The translations under genes and the position numbers were made by a program. This document shows positions 1-10,393 of a DNA stretch of 64,000 bases, in pieces (the stretch's first letter is position 1; each line of letters opens with the position of its first letter). Location of the stretch: the NCBI GenBank assembly GCA_029168955.1, contig JAPDOI010000021.1, forward strand, positions 708,001 through 772,000, in the 5' to 3' direction. The stretch comes from Aplectana chamaeleonis (taxonomy: Eukaryota; Nematoda; Chromadorea; Rhabditida; Cosmocercidae). The notes under the pieces are model-generated. The model saw only the letters and a program-made list of their open reading frames with translations, had not been told where the DNA came from and did no database searches.

Positions 1-1432
1 GTCGCAACCCATCCTCAAATACTTCTGGATAGGTTCTCTTTAACTCCGCTCCAACATCGGAGTTTGCCTCGGTTTTCACTTCTGCCACCATCATTTTTAT
101 GTGATGTGACATTTCTTCATTTGTTTGGATCCATTCGAGACCCATCAGCGAGATGTAGGGCGTTACATACGCGTAACCTTCTGATTTCGAGCCCTTAATC
201 TCAAACTCGCATCTCAGCTTCCCATGAATCTTCATTGGACTTCCGCTGGCATTTTTGACCACAAGGTTTGTGCTTTGAAGAGTTGGAGATCCCATTTCCC
301 TCCAAATCCTCTCATTGATCAAGGTAATATCGGACCCAGTATCCAGTAGAAACTCGACTGGGTGTTTGTTCACTACCGCTTCCACGTATACTCTCGCGGA
401 ATTTACCTCGATGGCTGCATTCGATATCCTGACCACATGCACGTGGCGTTTCGAACCTTTCCTAGCGTTTTTACTGTGATCGCTGTTCTTACGGTTTCTC
501 CGTTCCGGATTCTTTTCTGAAACCTTCCGCTGATTTGCGACTTCACAGTAATTTTCCTTATGGCCCGTTGTTTTGCACTTCTTGCAAAACCATGTCTTCG
601 ACTTGCACAAGCGTGCCATATGGTTACCACCGCAATTCCAACACTGGATTGCTCTTTTCGCAATTTTGTTTGTTTCTTCCACAAACTTCACATTGCCAGC
701 GATGGTCTCACTGTCCCTTTTGAGACTCAAAAAGTTCTCACATTCCATGTGCAACTCTTGAAGGGAAACTTTCTTGTTAGCCTTGTATTCTTTGTCCAGA
801 ACCGCAATGAGTCTTTGCCTTATTTCAGCTTCTTTCGCTGACTTTAGGCCGAAAATCCATAACAGGCACTTGATTCCATCTGAATCAAGCTCATGAATTT
901 TTGCCTTTTCGCAAAACTCATTTACTCTACCAGTATACGTGAGGTAATCTTCGGAGTCGTTCTTTTCCAGCTTCAAGCACTGATATTTTGTCGTAAACTC
1001 CGAGACTTTGAGGTCAAACAGCTGCTTTAAGGTAAGCACTGTTTCATCAAAACCGATATCTGTGACCTCTTTTGGAAGTATATGCCTTTGGTACTTTTCA
1101 AAAACACACCGGTCTAGCTTCTCACAAAGCAGCCTTACTCTAGCACTTTCAGGCAACTGCTTCGCGTCTTCGGCGAATACCTCCTTGAACCTTGAAAACC
1201 ATCTGGTAAAGCACAGGTCCATTTCTGGATCGAAATCAAACTTTTCAATCCGATTGCTGAGGGCTGACATCATGTTTGGAAGTGAACTCACTTCAGGTAC
1301 TGAACTTGTACCACGCGTGACAGCAAGCTGACTGAGGACCATTTCTATCATGTCCTTCTGCTGCTTCTCAGCACTTTTTCTCTGTTCCTCCATCAGCTCT
1401 TTGAACATGCTCAGAACTGACTGAGGATCCAT
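1..1432 (-). CDS. Ty3/Gypsy gag-pol polyprotein, 5' part, cut by window edge (element A)
   Basis: Reading the minus strand from ATG at 1432 gives about 477 codons with no stop, running off position 1. The order is a gag region with a helical capsid-like segment, two zinc knuckles near residues 265-290 (first CX2CX3HX4C, one residue short of the usual spacing; second CX2CX4HX4C), a basic linker, then an aspartic protease with DTGSD near residue 365. Reverse transcriptase should follow outside the window. The protein is homologous along its length to the gag-protease part of the element at 48338-53753 (shared motifs such as YQCLK, SEDY, TGRVNE, CWNCG), but clearly diverged, so these are two subfamilies. 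Gag forms the particle, the protease matures the polyprotein. The frame is intact as far as visible, so this copy could be younger than element B, but the rest cannot be judged. Confidence 0.92.
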   Translation of the reverse strand, partial: MDPQSVLSMFKELMEEQRKSAEKQQKDMIEMVLSQLAVTRGTSSVPEVSSLPNMMSALSNRIEKFDFDPEMDLCFTRWFSRFKEVFAEDAKQLPESARVRLLCEKLDRCVFEKYQRHILPKEVTDIGFDETVLTLKQLFDLKVSEFTTKYQCLKLEKNDSEDYLTYTGRVNEFCEKAKIHELDSDGIKCLLWIFGLKSAKEAEIRQRLIAVLDKEYKANKKVSLQELHMECENFLSLKRDSETIAGNVKFVEETNKIAKRAIQCWNCGGNHMARLCKSKTWFCKKCKTTGHKENYCEVANQRKVSEKNPERRNRKNSDHSKNARKGSKRHVHVVRISNAAIEVNSARVYVEAVVNKHPVEFLLDTGSDITLINERIWREMGSPTLQSTNLVVKNASGSPMKIHGKLRCEFEIKGSKSEGYAYVTPYISLMGLEWIQTNEEMSHHIKMMVAEVKTEANSDVGAELKRTYPEVFEDGLR

Positions 1433-1583
1433 GATTTCGAAAGTTCTTCTAACTTTTTCCTACTATCTGAAGTCACCAATCGACCTTTTCTTCAGAAGCT
1501 TCCTAGCAGCTTTTGAGAACTCTCTTCGTCGAGTTCTTGCCACTGTCGCTCCTTTAGCAACAAGTGGATGGCCTGATCGCCAC
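1433..1583 (-). promoter_or_regulatory. Gypsy element A leader with primer-binding site
   Basis: Short untranslated leader between the LTR and the gag start. The primer-binding site TGGCGATCAGG lies at 1572-1582 (minus strand), two bases from the LTR end. The same 11 bases occur at the equivalent place in element B (48688-48698), which supports the assignment. The tRNA used would end in ..CCTGATCGCCA; a serine-type tRNA is plausible but cannot be confirmed here. At 151 bp the leader is much shorter than element B's 367 bp. Confidence 0.75.
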
Positions 1584-1941
1584 TGTTGTATCCCTGCGCA
1601 TACAAGTTTCACGAGAGTTCCTTGACAACTCTTTATTCTCTCTTCTAGCGAGAGAATTCCTTACGAACTGCGGCTGCAGTTAGACGAGTACTTGGAATGA
1701 TTTATTAGTAGACAATGAAGAACACCAGCACACCAGAGCAGGACACCAGAGCACAGCTAACACCCTTATTGTTAGTGTTAAATCTAGTCGCCTTTTATAC
1801 GGCTTGTTTTCCCGCTAGGCCACCTAGATCGGTAGACAGAACAACGAGAAACACACAACGTGGGCGGTCACGGACACCCGGCTGCCGATATCGCATTTGC
1901 TAATTGCAGAGGTCAAACGCGGTGACCAGACGGCCACAACA
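1584..1941 (-). repeat. 5' LTR of Gypsy element A (358 bp)
   Basis: On the minus strand the segment begins TGTTGTGGCC and ends GATACAACA, matching the TGTTGTG...CACAACA ends of the element B LTRs. A TATAAAA box lies at 1793-1799 and an AATAAA signal at 1701-1706, in the expected order for an LTR. It lies directly upstream of the primer site and gag. The 3' LTR and the left target duplication are outside the window. Confidence 0.82.
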
Positions 1942-2613
1942 AATATTTTATTCAATTACAGTAACAATGCATCAATAAATGCTATATGACTGGAACAAAT
2001 ATCTCAAGAAACCGCCAACGTAGCCCGGAGCTCCAAACCACAGCTATGGAAGTCATTTCCAGTGACAACCTTAAACATGAATGATTAGAAGCTTATGCGA
2101 ACTGTTACAACTTGAATATGAACTACTAAATTGCGACGCATAAGTATAGCAACACCTTCGATATAGGCGTATCATATGTTGGGTCGAGGTTTGGGATATT
2201 GCGAAGAGTTTCTGTCCTGAGCAACGACGAAAATGATGGATTAAGGGGTATGACCAGAAGTTGCCAATTTCGCTTTTAGTTATAGAAGAACGTCTGTATT
2301 TCGCGCGACGCATAAGTATAGCAACACTCGAGCAACATGGAAATATCTCACGTGGATCGCAAAAATGAGCCGCTTTCACGTTTATTTTTATGGAACTGGT
2401 TAAAGGTGACGCTATCTGTCCACTTTAGCGGTGGACTTCACCTGACTTCTGACGGAACAGCTTGAGTTCACTCCTTCCATATTGCTGGACTTGGATTTCA
2501 TGTCGCAAAAAGCGCCAAAAACGAGTCAAAATGAGCTTTATTCAGTCAGCAAAACATGTGCTCTCCCCCCTGTTTCTCTACACTTCCCGCCCCTCACCAC
2601 CAACTCGTCCAAA
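1942..2613. other. Non-coding flank with a 23-bp direct repeat
   Basis: No gene seen. A perfect 23-bp direct repeat (begins GCGACGCATAAG, ends GCAACAC) occurs at 2133-2155 and 2305-2327, start-to-start spacing 172 bp. Function unknown. Confidence 0.5.
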
Positions 2614-2656
2614 CAGACACAATAAAGTACAACCACCAAAGCAATTTGCGTGCTTA

Positions 2657-3285
2657 AGGCAGCATACACGCTCACAAAAATGGTTGAGATAACAGCATAA
2701 ATAGAACCGCCTGGCCCCTACCATGCCGTCAACGGCGTTTGAAGCGCTAAAAACCATCCAGGTTGACAGAATTTGAGCATTCCCGTCTCGGATGCCTGTG
2801 GAACCCCACCCCTACAAATAACAGAATGAAGAGTGAGGCATGTGGAAGCATTTGATAATTTAGAGCGATAGCACTATATAATGGGAGTCTACGAGAGAAA
2901 CAGCTTGATTTCCCTGTATATAACTTGTTTACATACCGATTAATTCCCATCCACTTTCAAGAAAGCCCGTCTACTCCGGCTGGCTTATAAAATGGAGCAT
3001 TTCATCAGTAAACAGACATGTTATATTCAGGTAAACCAAGCCGTTTCTCGTAGACTCTCATTTGCTAGGGCTATCACTCTAAGCTATCAAATGTTTTCAC
3101 ATGCCTCACTCTTCATTCTGTTATTCGCTGAGGTGGGGTTCCACAGGCTTTCAGACAGAGAATGCTTGAATTCTGTCAACCTGGATGGTTTTCAGCGCTT
3201 CAAACGCCGTTGACGAGATGGTAGGGGCCAGGCGGTCCTATTTGTGCTGTTATCTCAACCATGTTTGTGAGCGTGTATGCTGCCT
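2657..3285. mobile_element. Palindromic miniature element, inserted with TTA target duplication
   Basis: The two halves are inverted copies of about 290 bp around a short loop near 2945-2998. Ends are AGGCAGCATACACGCTC and its complement. It is flanked by TTA on each side (2654-2656, 3286-3288). The partner arm of the host element still shows the empty site at 3728-3731, which proves the insertion. No transposase is encoded, so mobility would need a protein from elsewhere. A shorter relative with the same end sequence lies near 56.9 kb. Confidence 0.82.
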
Positions 3286-3356
3286 TTAAATAGCAGTTGC
3301 CCCGCGATTAGGAGTAATCTTACCGTAACCCAAAAAGAGCTATGACGATCCTGCCT

Positions 3357-3721
3357 TCATACAATGAGCTGTAGTATATCACCCAATTCCTCTCGGCTGT
3401 TTATCTCGGGTGATAAACGCTTTATCTCCAAGGCTTCTAGAATTTCCGTTCAACAGCGTTTTCAACCGAGCGGTGGAGAACCGTAACTGTAAATGATGGA
3501 GCAGCTTCTTGGGTATGCTTTTGTGTTCTGTGTTTGGAGAAACTGCTAAGTGGATATGACGCCGGATATCTAAGTGCCCTGCGGTGTTCATCCATCCGTT
3601 TTTGCAGAGGCCTCATAGTTTCTCCGACGTACTTCTCTCCGCAGCTTTGACATTCCACAAGATAAACTGTTCCCTTTAGTTGACATATCTGACTGCTGTT
3701 GCATCCTAATCGCGGGGCAAC
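3357..3721 (-). pseudogene. GIY-YIG endonuclease domain fragment, Penelope-like
   Basis: The minus strand encodes a recognisable GIY-YIG nuclease: a CX2C pair (CQSC) just after a GTVYLVEC strand (the GIY position), then EKYVGETMRPLQKRMDEH, where KYVGET is the YIG position and the R-x-L-x-x-R is typical of Penelope-type enzymes. It continues to an ENAVER segment, where the frame breaks (near 3435-3440), and the expected C-terminal motif (KRLSPEIN, then REE) follows in another frame before a stop at 3357-3359. Such domains nick the target site for target-primed reverse transcription. The N-terminal RT part is absent and the 5' side is truncated within the terminal repeat, so it is not functional. 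Confidence 0.82.
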
Positions 3722-3771
3722 TGCTATTTAAGCACGCAAATTGCTTTGGTGGTTGTACTTTATTGTGTCTG

Positions 3772-4470
3772 TGACCGGCGTGGGATTTCGCCCATTCGCC
3801 CATTTTCCATCCGTACCGCAAAGCAGACTCTGGTTTGCTAAATAGATTCAACAATGCGAAATACAACACTGACATGTTTTCTTTCAGGTCTGAAGAAGGT
3901 GCTACGCACCGAAAGCTAGCCGACAAGCTTTTGCAGTCGTTTGAATTCTTTTGGAGCCTGGTTCTAGTAGTGGCAGTAAGAGTCTATTGGCTTTACTATC
4001 TCGATCATTTTGTCGCTAACTTCTATACTTCGGACCGAATTATGTCATTCGCGAAGAATCCGGATGATTCCTTGGATTTCAAATCGTTTAAAGTTCGAAA
4101 ATGTAAAATCGTGGTTTTCGAATAATATTCGAAATTCGAATATTCTGAAGAAAAAAATGCTTTTGAATATTATTCGAAATTGGAATATTTGAAAAACAGA
4201 CTTTTGAATATTATTCGAAATTGGATTACTCGAAAAACAGACTTTCAAATAAGACTCGACATTTCAATATTCTAGTATGAGCATATTCGAAATTTCGATG
4301 AATCAAAATGCACAATTATCATTTAAAAAGTTCCTTTTTCAGCAACCGTTGAAAGCACACTATCAAAGCACTATCTCGACCCACTCACCCTACGGGGGGG
4401 GGATGACCACATTTAGGAGACATAAGAAATATGTGCATTTAACTCCCCAGTCACCCTTTACGTACCTTTA
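3772..4470. repeat. AT-rich stretch with TTCGAAT minisatellite (about 4095-4275)
   Basis: 3772-4094 has no convincing gene. From about 4095 to 4275 there are about three imperfect 48-bp units built from GAATATTATTCGAAATT followed by a run such as GAAAAACAGACTTT. Related TTCGAA-rich arrays occur near 26.0, 32.2 and 32.9 kb. Confidence 0.55.
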
Positions 4471-4957
4471 CGTGGCAGTGTTCACGATGAAAAATGTGTT
4501 TCAGTTTTCACTAGGAATGGGTAGCGGAAGGGCACACTGTAACGTTGACGTCGAAAGAACGCATGAAAACGAGCCAGGAAGAGCTACAAAAAAGCCCGAA
4601 CTTGCCACTCCGAGCGCAAGGCAAATCCGAAAAGCGCAATGACCGCCCTCTGACGTGAACAAATGAAAACTCGAGATCGTGAGATGAGCGTTGATTTCCG
4701 ATCAATAGCCCCGTTCCTCCCTTCATTCTCAACTTCTCTCCTTGCTCAGGTCAGCTCGCATATCTCGGCTGCAAAAGACGGAAGTTGCAAGCCTCGGACA
4801 ACTCGTCCACCATGCTTCCTCAACTCAGTTTTTGAGGGACCATAACTTCGTTCCCAGAAAGTCTTGTACGATTCCAGAGGCATCATTAGAATCAGCATGG
4901 GATCGTTTTCAAGATGGACGAAAAAACAGAAAAACGATTTTTATCGTGAACACTGCC
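4471..4957 (+). mobile_element. Miniature inverted-repeat element, about 490-bp family, copy 1
   Basis: Begins GGCAGTGTTCACGAT and ends ATCGTGAACACTGCCT followed by TTAA. The body matches the copies at 20402-20884 (opposite orientation) and 33533-34018. It carries the two-box core GACAACTCGTCCAC (about 4797) and ATAACTTCGTTCC (4842-4854). It has no open reading frame of its own; a transposase from another element must act on it. Confidence 0.78.
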
Positions 4958-5564
4958 TTTAAAGCCACAGTCCAACCTCGAAATCGCCTTTCACTTCTAC
5001 CGCTTCTCTTGGAGACATTTTCGCGCTGAACACAATGGTGTCCGAAATCGCTCAGGGCACACAAGGAACGGAGTAATGGCCTCTCTAAGGGGTCGTTTAT
5101 ACTTCCGCCGCGGCACAATGCATTGCTGTAATATTGATCACGCTGCGCGTTGCGATCGATATTGTGGGATTGCACTTTGCCGCGCCGCTCGGCGGTGCAA
5201 GTATAAGCGACCCCTAAGATTAAGAATCATACCGACAAGAAATTCGTGGACGAGTTGTCTCGGGCCTGTTTTTCTCGTCATTCGCAGCCATTGCGCTGGA
5301 GCAGATAGTAGTCCAAAGCTAGATGGATAACAAATAAAGGAACGTAGATTTTGATCATAATCCATGTCGTGTCTCGTCCCTATTGAGCCCGAAAACTCCG
5401 AGGTGGGCGGAGCGAATGGGTGCTGATTTGGGGGGGGGGCGGAGGGAATGGGGCTCGATTTTCTCGCTTATTCTGAAGAGTTGAGATTCCGCATTCTACA
5501 GGGTTGCTACACACAGTGGTGGGGCCATACTATTATATTCTACCCACGAACTTGGATTGTGCCT
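4958..5564. mobile_element. Miniature element with AGCCACAGTCC/GGATTGTGCCT ends
   Basis: Starts straight after the TTAA at 4958-4961 that closes the preceding element, so the two share one target site. The right end is at about 5564, followed by TCAA and the next element. It contains the GACAACTCGTCCAC core in inverse orientation near 5245-5260 and a nested GC-rich miniature element at 5088-5215. The interior is diverged and includes a poly-G run near 5430. Confidence 0.5.
5088..5215. mobile_element. Short GC-rich miniature element, AGGGGTCG ends
   Basis: 128 bp with inverted ends AGGGGTCGTTTATACTTCC and a complement ending CGACCCCT. The interior is rich in CGCGCC and includes TGATCA and CGATCGATATTG. 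Near-identical ends occur at 34365, 35459, 35541 and 36168, where a longer version of the family is found. Confidence 0.75.
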
Positions 5565-5568
5565 TCAA

Positions 5569-5992
5569 GGCACAGTCCAACCTCAGAGGTAAAGTTTGAT
5601 ATGATAGTCAGCTCACCGTGAATAGCTATCCTGCCAAGCGCGAGATCTCAATTCGATCAAGTAAGGGAGAAACTGCAGGGAAAAAGTCGGCCTGCCCACA
5701 ATACCCCAAAAGCCTAATCGTGCACACCGCCCCTCAACGGGAACCAAGAGCTTTGCTATTGTGCATTTTGCCTTTGAGCATCGCCACGCAAACCAATTTT
5801 TCCGTTTGCAAAGATTATGGTTCCCTATTCGGGGCGAAACGCTTCATGCTTTTAGGGTATTGGGGGCGGGGCCGACTTTTCCCTGCAGTTTCTCACTTAT
5901 TTGACCGTACTGAGATCTCGCGCTTGGCAGGGTTGCTATACACGGTTGGTGGATTACAATATCGAATTCTACCCCGACGTTGGACTGTGCAT
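5569..5992. mobile_element. Palindromic miniature element, GGCACAGTCC ends
   Basis: Left arm from 5569 (GGCACAGTCCAACCTC, with the inner motif CTGCCAAGCGCGAGATCTCA) is repeated inverted at about 5874-5992 (TGAGATCTCGCGCTTGGCAG, ending GTTGGACTGTGC). Followed by TTAA at 5993-5996. Related copies lie at 16340-16813 and, more distantly, 34472-34956. Confidence 0.72.
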
Positions 5993-5996
5993 TTAA

Positions 5997-8518
5997 CCCA
6001 CGCACACGTGAAAATGTTAATACCTACCCCAGAGCGGGCATACACCATTAGAAGTGCACACACACATTCACCGAAAAAGTGCACAAATTCAGGCAGACAG
6101 AGTGATAGAGTGTGCAGGCGGTGAGAGGGCAAAACATCCAGCGAGCAAGGTGCACGCGCCCATTTATGGTGTATGCCGGCTCAGAACAAACCGCACGGGA
6201 AGAGTATCATTTTGAAAACTTAGTATAAAAACAAGGCCATAGGCCCTAGTGGTACTGCGGAGGGACGTAACGGGAATGAAGAGATAACTATCACTTCCCG
6301 GTACCAGCTCTGTTGAGGCTATCCAAAATGGGCAGTTGTACACAGAAAAACGCGGACAGTTTTCAGTTCGCCTCAGGGTACGGCACGAGGTGTGGCCAAG
6401 GCAAATCTTACTCCGACCTCCACTCCTTGGGGGGCAAATTTTTGGCGGTTTTCTCAGACCCCGCCCCGCCCCCCCCCCAAAAAAAAACGTAACTTGGTCA
6501 AATTTTTGGCGAACATTTTAGACAAATTGGACAATTCTAATCGAATTCTTTGTAAAAGCTGATTCTAAACAGTCTATACCCCATCCATACTGGTCAACTT
6601 AGTGTCCCGGGGGACTCAGACCCCCCCCTGTTTATATCCGCACCCCGCGCCGTATCCTGTTTGGCCTAAGTATACTAAGGGCCATAATGAACGAAAACTC
6701 TCGAAACTAACCGAAATCCTAGCCGCGTCGGGGCAGTATTTTACTCTCCTATCCGACATCTTGAATACAGGAGCACGTTGAACACGTGAACAATCCGAAA
6801 GAGCAAAAACTTGACCTGAATCGACTGAAATCACTTCATAATGGTCAAACTCGCACTTTTTTAAAAGTGCCCCAGATCGTCCTATCGTTCTCGGTCCGCA
6901 TATGCACACTAGCGCCTACTGACGAACTGTGGCTTCAAACGACAGCGTCTGTTGTTGCATTCGGAGCGCGATTTCTGATTCCAGTGACGAAACTAAACGC
7001 GCTTGAACGGGATGGCGCACCAAAAAGCCGCAGTCATTGCGACGCATTCGTTCAACGCTGCTGTCCAACCAGAGTCTCTTGCGGGATATAGCCCTTCTCA
7101 AGTTCCTTGACTGTGCGGCGCCGCAGAATGAAGAGAAGGGAATCGAATCTGCGCCCCCCTGATTGACACTATTTCATCACAAGTTGCCGCACCGCATCGC
7201 GGCGGACTTCAATCAAGTCCCTACGGAACGGAGTAGTCCGTACGAAAAGTAGTAAACCGTCTTATAATAACTTTGAATGAGACAATCTGTAGCTAGAAAA
7301 AATAAAGGCATGCTGCATTTGATAATTTTACAAAAAATAACGCGAAGCATGCGCCTGCAAAGGTTTTAACTAATTGTGGTCGTAGGGCGAATTTGATTAG
7401 AAACTTTTTGTGCTGCAACCCACGCCGAGCCCTGGTAGCAATATTGATAAATCCTCTAGGCGAACCCAGGTGTGTCCAGAGTTCCAGCGACCGACAAGCG
7501 AACACCAAGCGCGACTCTCGGCTCGGCAACAAATTTTAACCCCTTTCGCCGCCGATTACCAGCAGAGCGCTTCCCCCCCCTCCCACTTCTTCGGACACAT
7601 GGCTGCGGTCCCATCGGTGAAGCTCACCGAACGTGCTTCACAAAGCACAAGGATTCAACGCAAAAAAGGCAATAGTCACATAAACGGATCATGGGGTTGT
7701 TAGAGCCGGTAAATCCGAAGAGCGTACGAATCAGGTTTTAGTGTCTGCAGTATACCAATAAAACTAAGATTAGTATCCCCCACTTCGGCCCAAAGTCCGT
7801 CGTGATCATTACTTAATCCTGTTTCCAAATAAGCTTCCGAGCCCCGAATACTAAAATTGAGGCAAAAAAACAGAACTTAAAGTTGAGCGACTGTAGTAGG
7901 TGCCCAAAATCGTAGTCTTTAAACGGTATAAATTTTCTGAGCCAACCTCACACAGCAAGTTACCCTCCGATTTCTAATTGAAGACCTCAAGGCTCAATAA
8001 TTCAGAAACGAAAAGACCGCATTTCCCTCTCCAAAACGTCTAATTACCTCTCCAAACTATATATCAACTCCTTCGAAACACAGATTGCCAGTAGATATAG
8101 CGGCGAACCAGAGAACGCTATGCCCATAGTTATCAAGGAAAATTTTTATCAAGGAATCTGACTAAACTCAAAATATATCATATTAATTCATGGGAAATTC
8201 CCTAGCAGCATGAGCAAAAATGTCAACTCCTGTTAGAAGGGAGAACGGGGAAATCCATTTTTTGAAAATGTATCATCATTGAAATGGATATGCATTCTGA
8301 AGTTTTTGACAAAAAAAAATCACCGACGTACCTAAGTTAATAAAGGAAGGAAAACTCGGGTTTGGCATAACTAATACAAAAACTAACAGAAACCACAGTT
8401 CAAGCTTTTAATTACACCGATACTGTAATTGCATTGGTAAACCCTAATATACGCTTAGACTGCAATCATGAAAACTAACATATGAATTGGAATGAAAAGC
8501 GAAAACGAGAAATCTCAC
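5997..8518. other. Gene-free stretch
   Basis: Holds homopolymer runs (C and A near 6465-6490), a small AAAAGTGC hairpin near 6860, and otherwise unique sequence of mixed composition. Open frames here are below 102 codons, have no recognisable domain and look random. Confidence 0.4.
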
Positions 8519-8781
8519 CACGCATCATTCTTCTGTGGAGGCGGCATGAGGTGTAAGACGAAGAGCTGAGTCTGAAAACAAAGCTATGAAAGTGTTAAAA
8601 GTGGTCGATAAAAAGACAACAATTGAAAAACATCTGTGAGTTGAAACAAGAGAAGAAGGATGATGACAACAACGCAAGACGAAATCAAATCAAGTTTTGA
8701 AAACTGAACCGGTGCGGGGCAAGCGTGGTTGCATAGCGCAATTGTAAAGAGAACCGTCACGCATTTTTGCGTACACCTCAT
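8519..8781 (-). CDS. Possible small secreted or membrane protein gene (two exons)
   Basis: On the minus strand an ATG at 8781 directly follows CAG, as at nematode trans-splice sites. It opens a frame beginning MRCTQKCVTVLFTIALCNHA, which reads like a signal peptide, followed by a second hydrophobic run (VVVIILLLLF). Downstream, a strong acceptor (TTTTCAG, exon start 8571) and donor (GTGAGA, exon end 8519) bound a 53-bp exon. The donor of the first exon is not obvious, and the exons cannot be joined with confidence. No family recognised. Transcript evidence would decide. Confidence 0.27.
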
Positions 8782-8784
8782 CTG

Positions 8785-9060
8785 ACAGCCCAAACCGTAA
8801 GCTACTATTTGTAACTTACGGGGTTGGGCTGATGAAACTCCGTCTTCGGTATGCTATTTCGCATCACTCTCACAATCAGCCTAATTCAAAGAATCAGACA
8901 GATGGAGAACTTTATCAGCCTGATAAATCGATCAGACCACACCACGGGCTGATAACCTCATGTGCTATTCTTCAACGTGTGCGACCGCACGTTGCGCCCT
9001 GGCTATCAGCACAGCCATCAGCCTGATTTACCTAGGCTGAAGGAAGGTTTACTACGGGCC
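8785..9060. repeat. Hairpin and ATCAGCC/GGCTGAT motif cluster
   Basis: A hairpin CAGCCCAAACCGTAAG / CTTACGGGGTTGGGCTG lies at about 8786-8832. After it, ATCAGCC or its complement recurs near 8918, 8948, 9014, 9018 and 9033, several as the palindrome-like ATCAGCCTGAT. Probably a degraded foldback element. Confidence 0.5.
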
Positions 9061-10393
9061 CTGAAATGACAAATCGTTTTGAAATTGATGGAATTGGAAA
9101 TTTAAAATGTGATCTACAGATTGAAATTTTCAAAGTTTCAGAAAATGCATCTAGAGCTCCCAGATTTTTTACAGCAGTTAGGATCGGTTGCAGCTGGGAC
9201 GCTAATATGCTACGAATCGGAATTGCTCAATTTAAAAAAATTGTAAATGTGATCTACAAATTCAAATTTTCGGAAAATGCACCTAAAATTCCCAGATTTT
9301 TACAGCAGTAAGGATCGGCTGCAGCGGGGACGCTAATATGCTCCGAATCGGAATTGCTCAATTTAAAAAATTGTAAATGTGATCTACAAATTCAAATTTT
9401 CGGGAAATGTACCTAAAATTCCCAGATTTATACAGCAGTGAGGATCGGTTGCAGCTGGATAGCTGTTGTGCTCCCATTCGTGATTGCTCAATTTAAAAAA
9501 AATTGAAATGTGATCTACAAATTCAATTTTTTAGAAAATGCACCTAAAATTCCCAGATTTTCACAGCAGTGAGGATCGGCTGCAGCTGGGACACTAATAT
9601 GCTCCGAATCGGAATTGCTCAATTTAAAAAATTGTAAATGTGATCTACAAATTCAAATTTTCGGGAAATGTACCTAAAATTCCCAGATTTATACAGCAGT
9701 GAGGATCGGTTGCAGCTGGATAGCTGTTGTGCTCCCATTCGTGATTGCTCAATTAAAAAATTTTAAATGTGATCTACAAATTCAATTTTTTAGAAAATGC
9801 ACCTAAAATTCCCAAATTTTTACAGCAGTGAGGATCGGCTGCAGCTGGGACGCTAATATGCTCCGAATCGGAATTGCTCAATTTAAAAAATTGTAAATGT
9901 GATCTACAAATTCAAATTTTCGGGAAATGTACTTAAAATTCCCAGATTTATACAGCAGTGAGGATCGGTTGCAGCTGGATAGCTGTTGTGCTCCCATTCG
10001 TGATTGCTCAATTAAAAAAATTTAAATGTGATCTACAAATTCAATTTTTTAGAAAATGCACCTAAAATTCCCAGATTTTTACAGCAGTGAGGATCGGTTG
10101 CAGCTGGATAGCTGCTTCCCAGTTGCAACCGATCCTCACTGCTGTAAAAATCTGGGAGTTTTAGGTGCATTTTCTGAGAATTTGAAAAATTGAATTTGTA
10201 GATCACATTTCAATTTTTTTTAATCGAGCAATCACGAATGGGAGCACAACAGCTATCCAGCTGCAACCGATCCTCACTGCTGTGAAAATCTGGGAATTTT
10301 AGGTGCACTTTCCGAAAATTTAAAAATTTGAATTTGTAGATCACATTTTAAATTTCCATTTCCATCAATTTCAAAACGATTTGTCATTTCAGG
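9061..10393. repeat. 131-bp tandem array ending in inverted copies (foldback element)
   Basis: GAGGATCGG(T/C)TGCAGC recurs about every 131 bp near 9180, 9311, 9441, 9572, 9703, 9832, 9960 and 10089, then twice in inverted orientation near 10118 and 10263. Units alternate between a type with CTAATATGCTCCGAATCGG and a type with CTGTTGTGCTCCCATTCG, so the real period is a dimer of about 262 bp. The outer ends are inverted (CTGAAATGACAAATCG at 9061; CGATTTGTCATTTCAG ending 10393), so the block is one foldback element with an amplified interior. No coding potential. Confidence 0.85.

Larger units (their letters stand above)
2614..3771. mobile_element. Penelope-like element remnant with inverted terminal fragment
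   Basis: The right arm (about 3702-3771) is repeated in inverted orientation on the left as 2614-2656 plus 3289-3315; the left arm is split by the miniature element at 2657-3285. Between the arms lies a minus-strand GIY-YIG fragment (separate entry). Partial inverted or tandem terminal copies are typical of Penelope-like retroelements, which supports the class, but no reverse transcriptase is visible in or near it. Another GIY-YIG-bearing mobile element cannot be excluded. Confidence 0.65.

Noticed and set aside
403..841. Short ORFs on both strands inside 1-1432
   Set aside because: Shadow frames of the Gypsy gag-pol on the minus strand.
9061..10393. CRISPR-like regular repeats
   Set aside because: Units are 131 bp without unique spacers and end in inverted copies, in a eukaryotic context.
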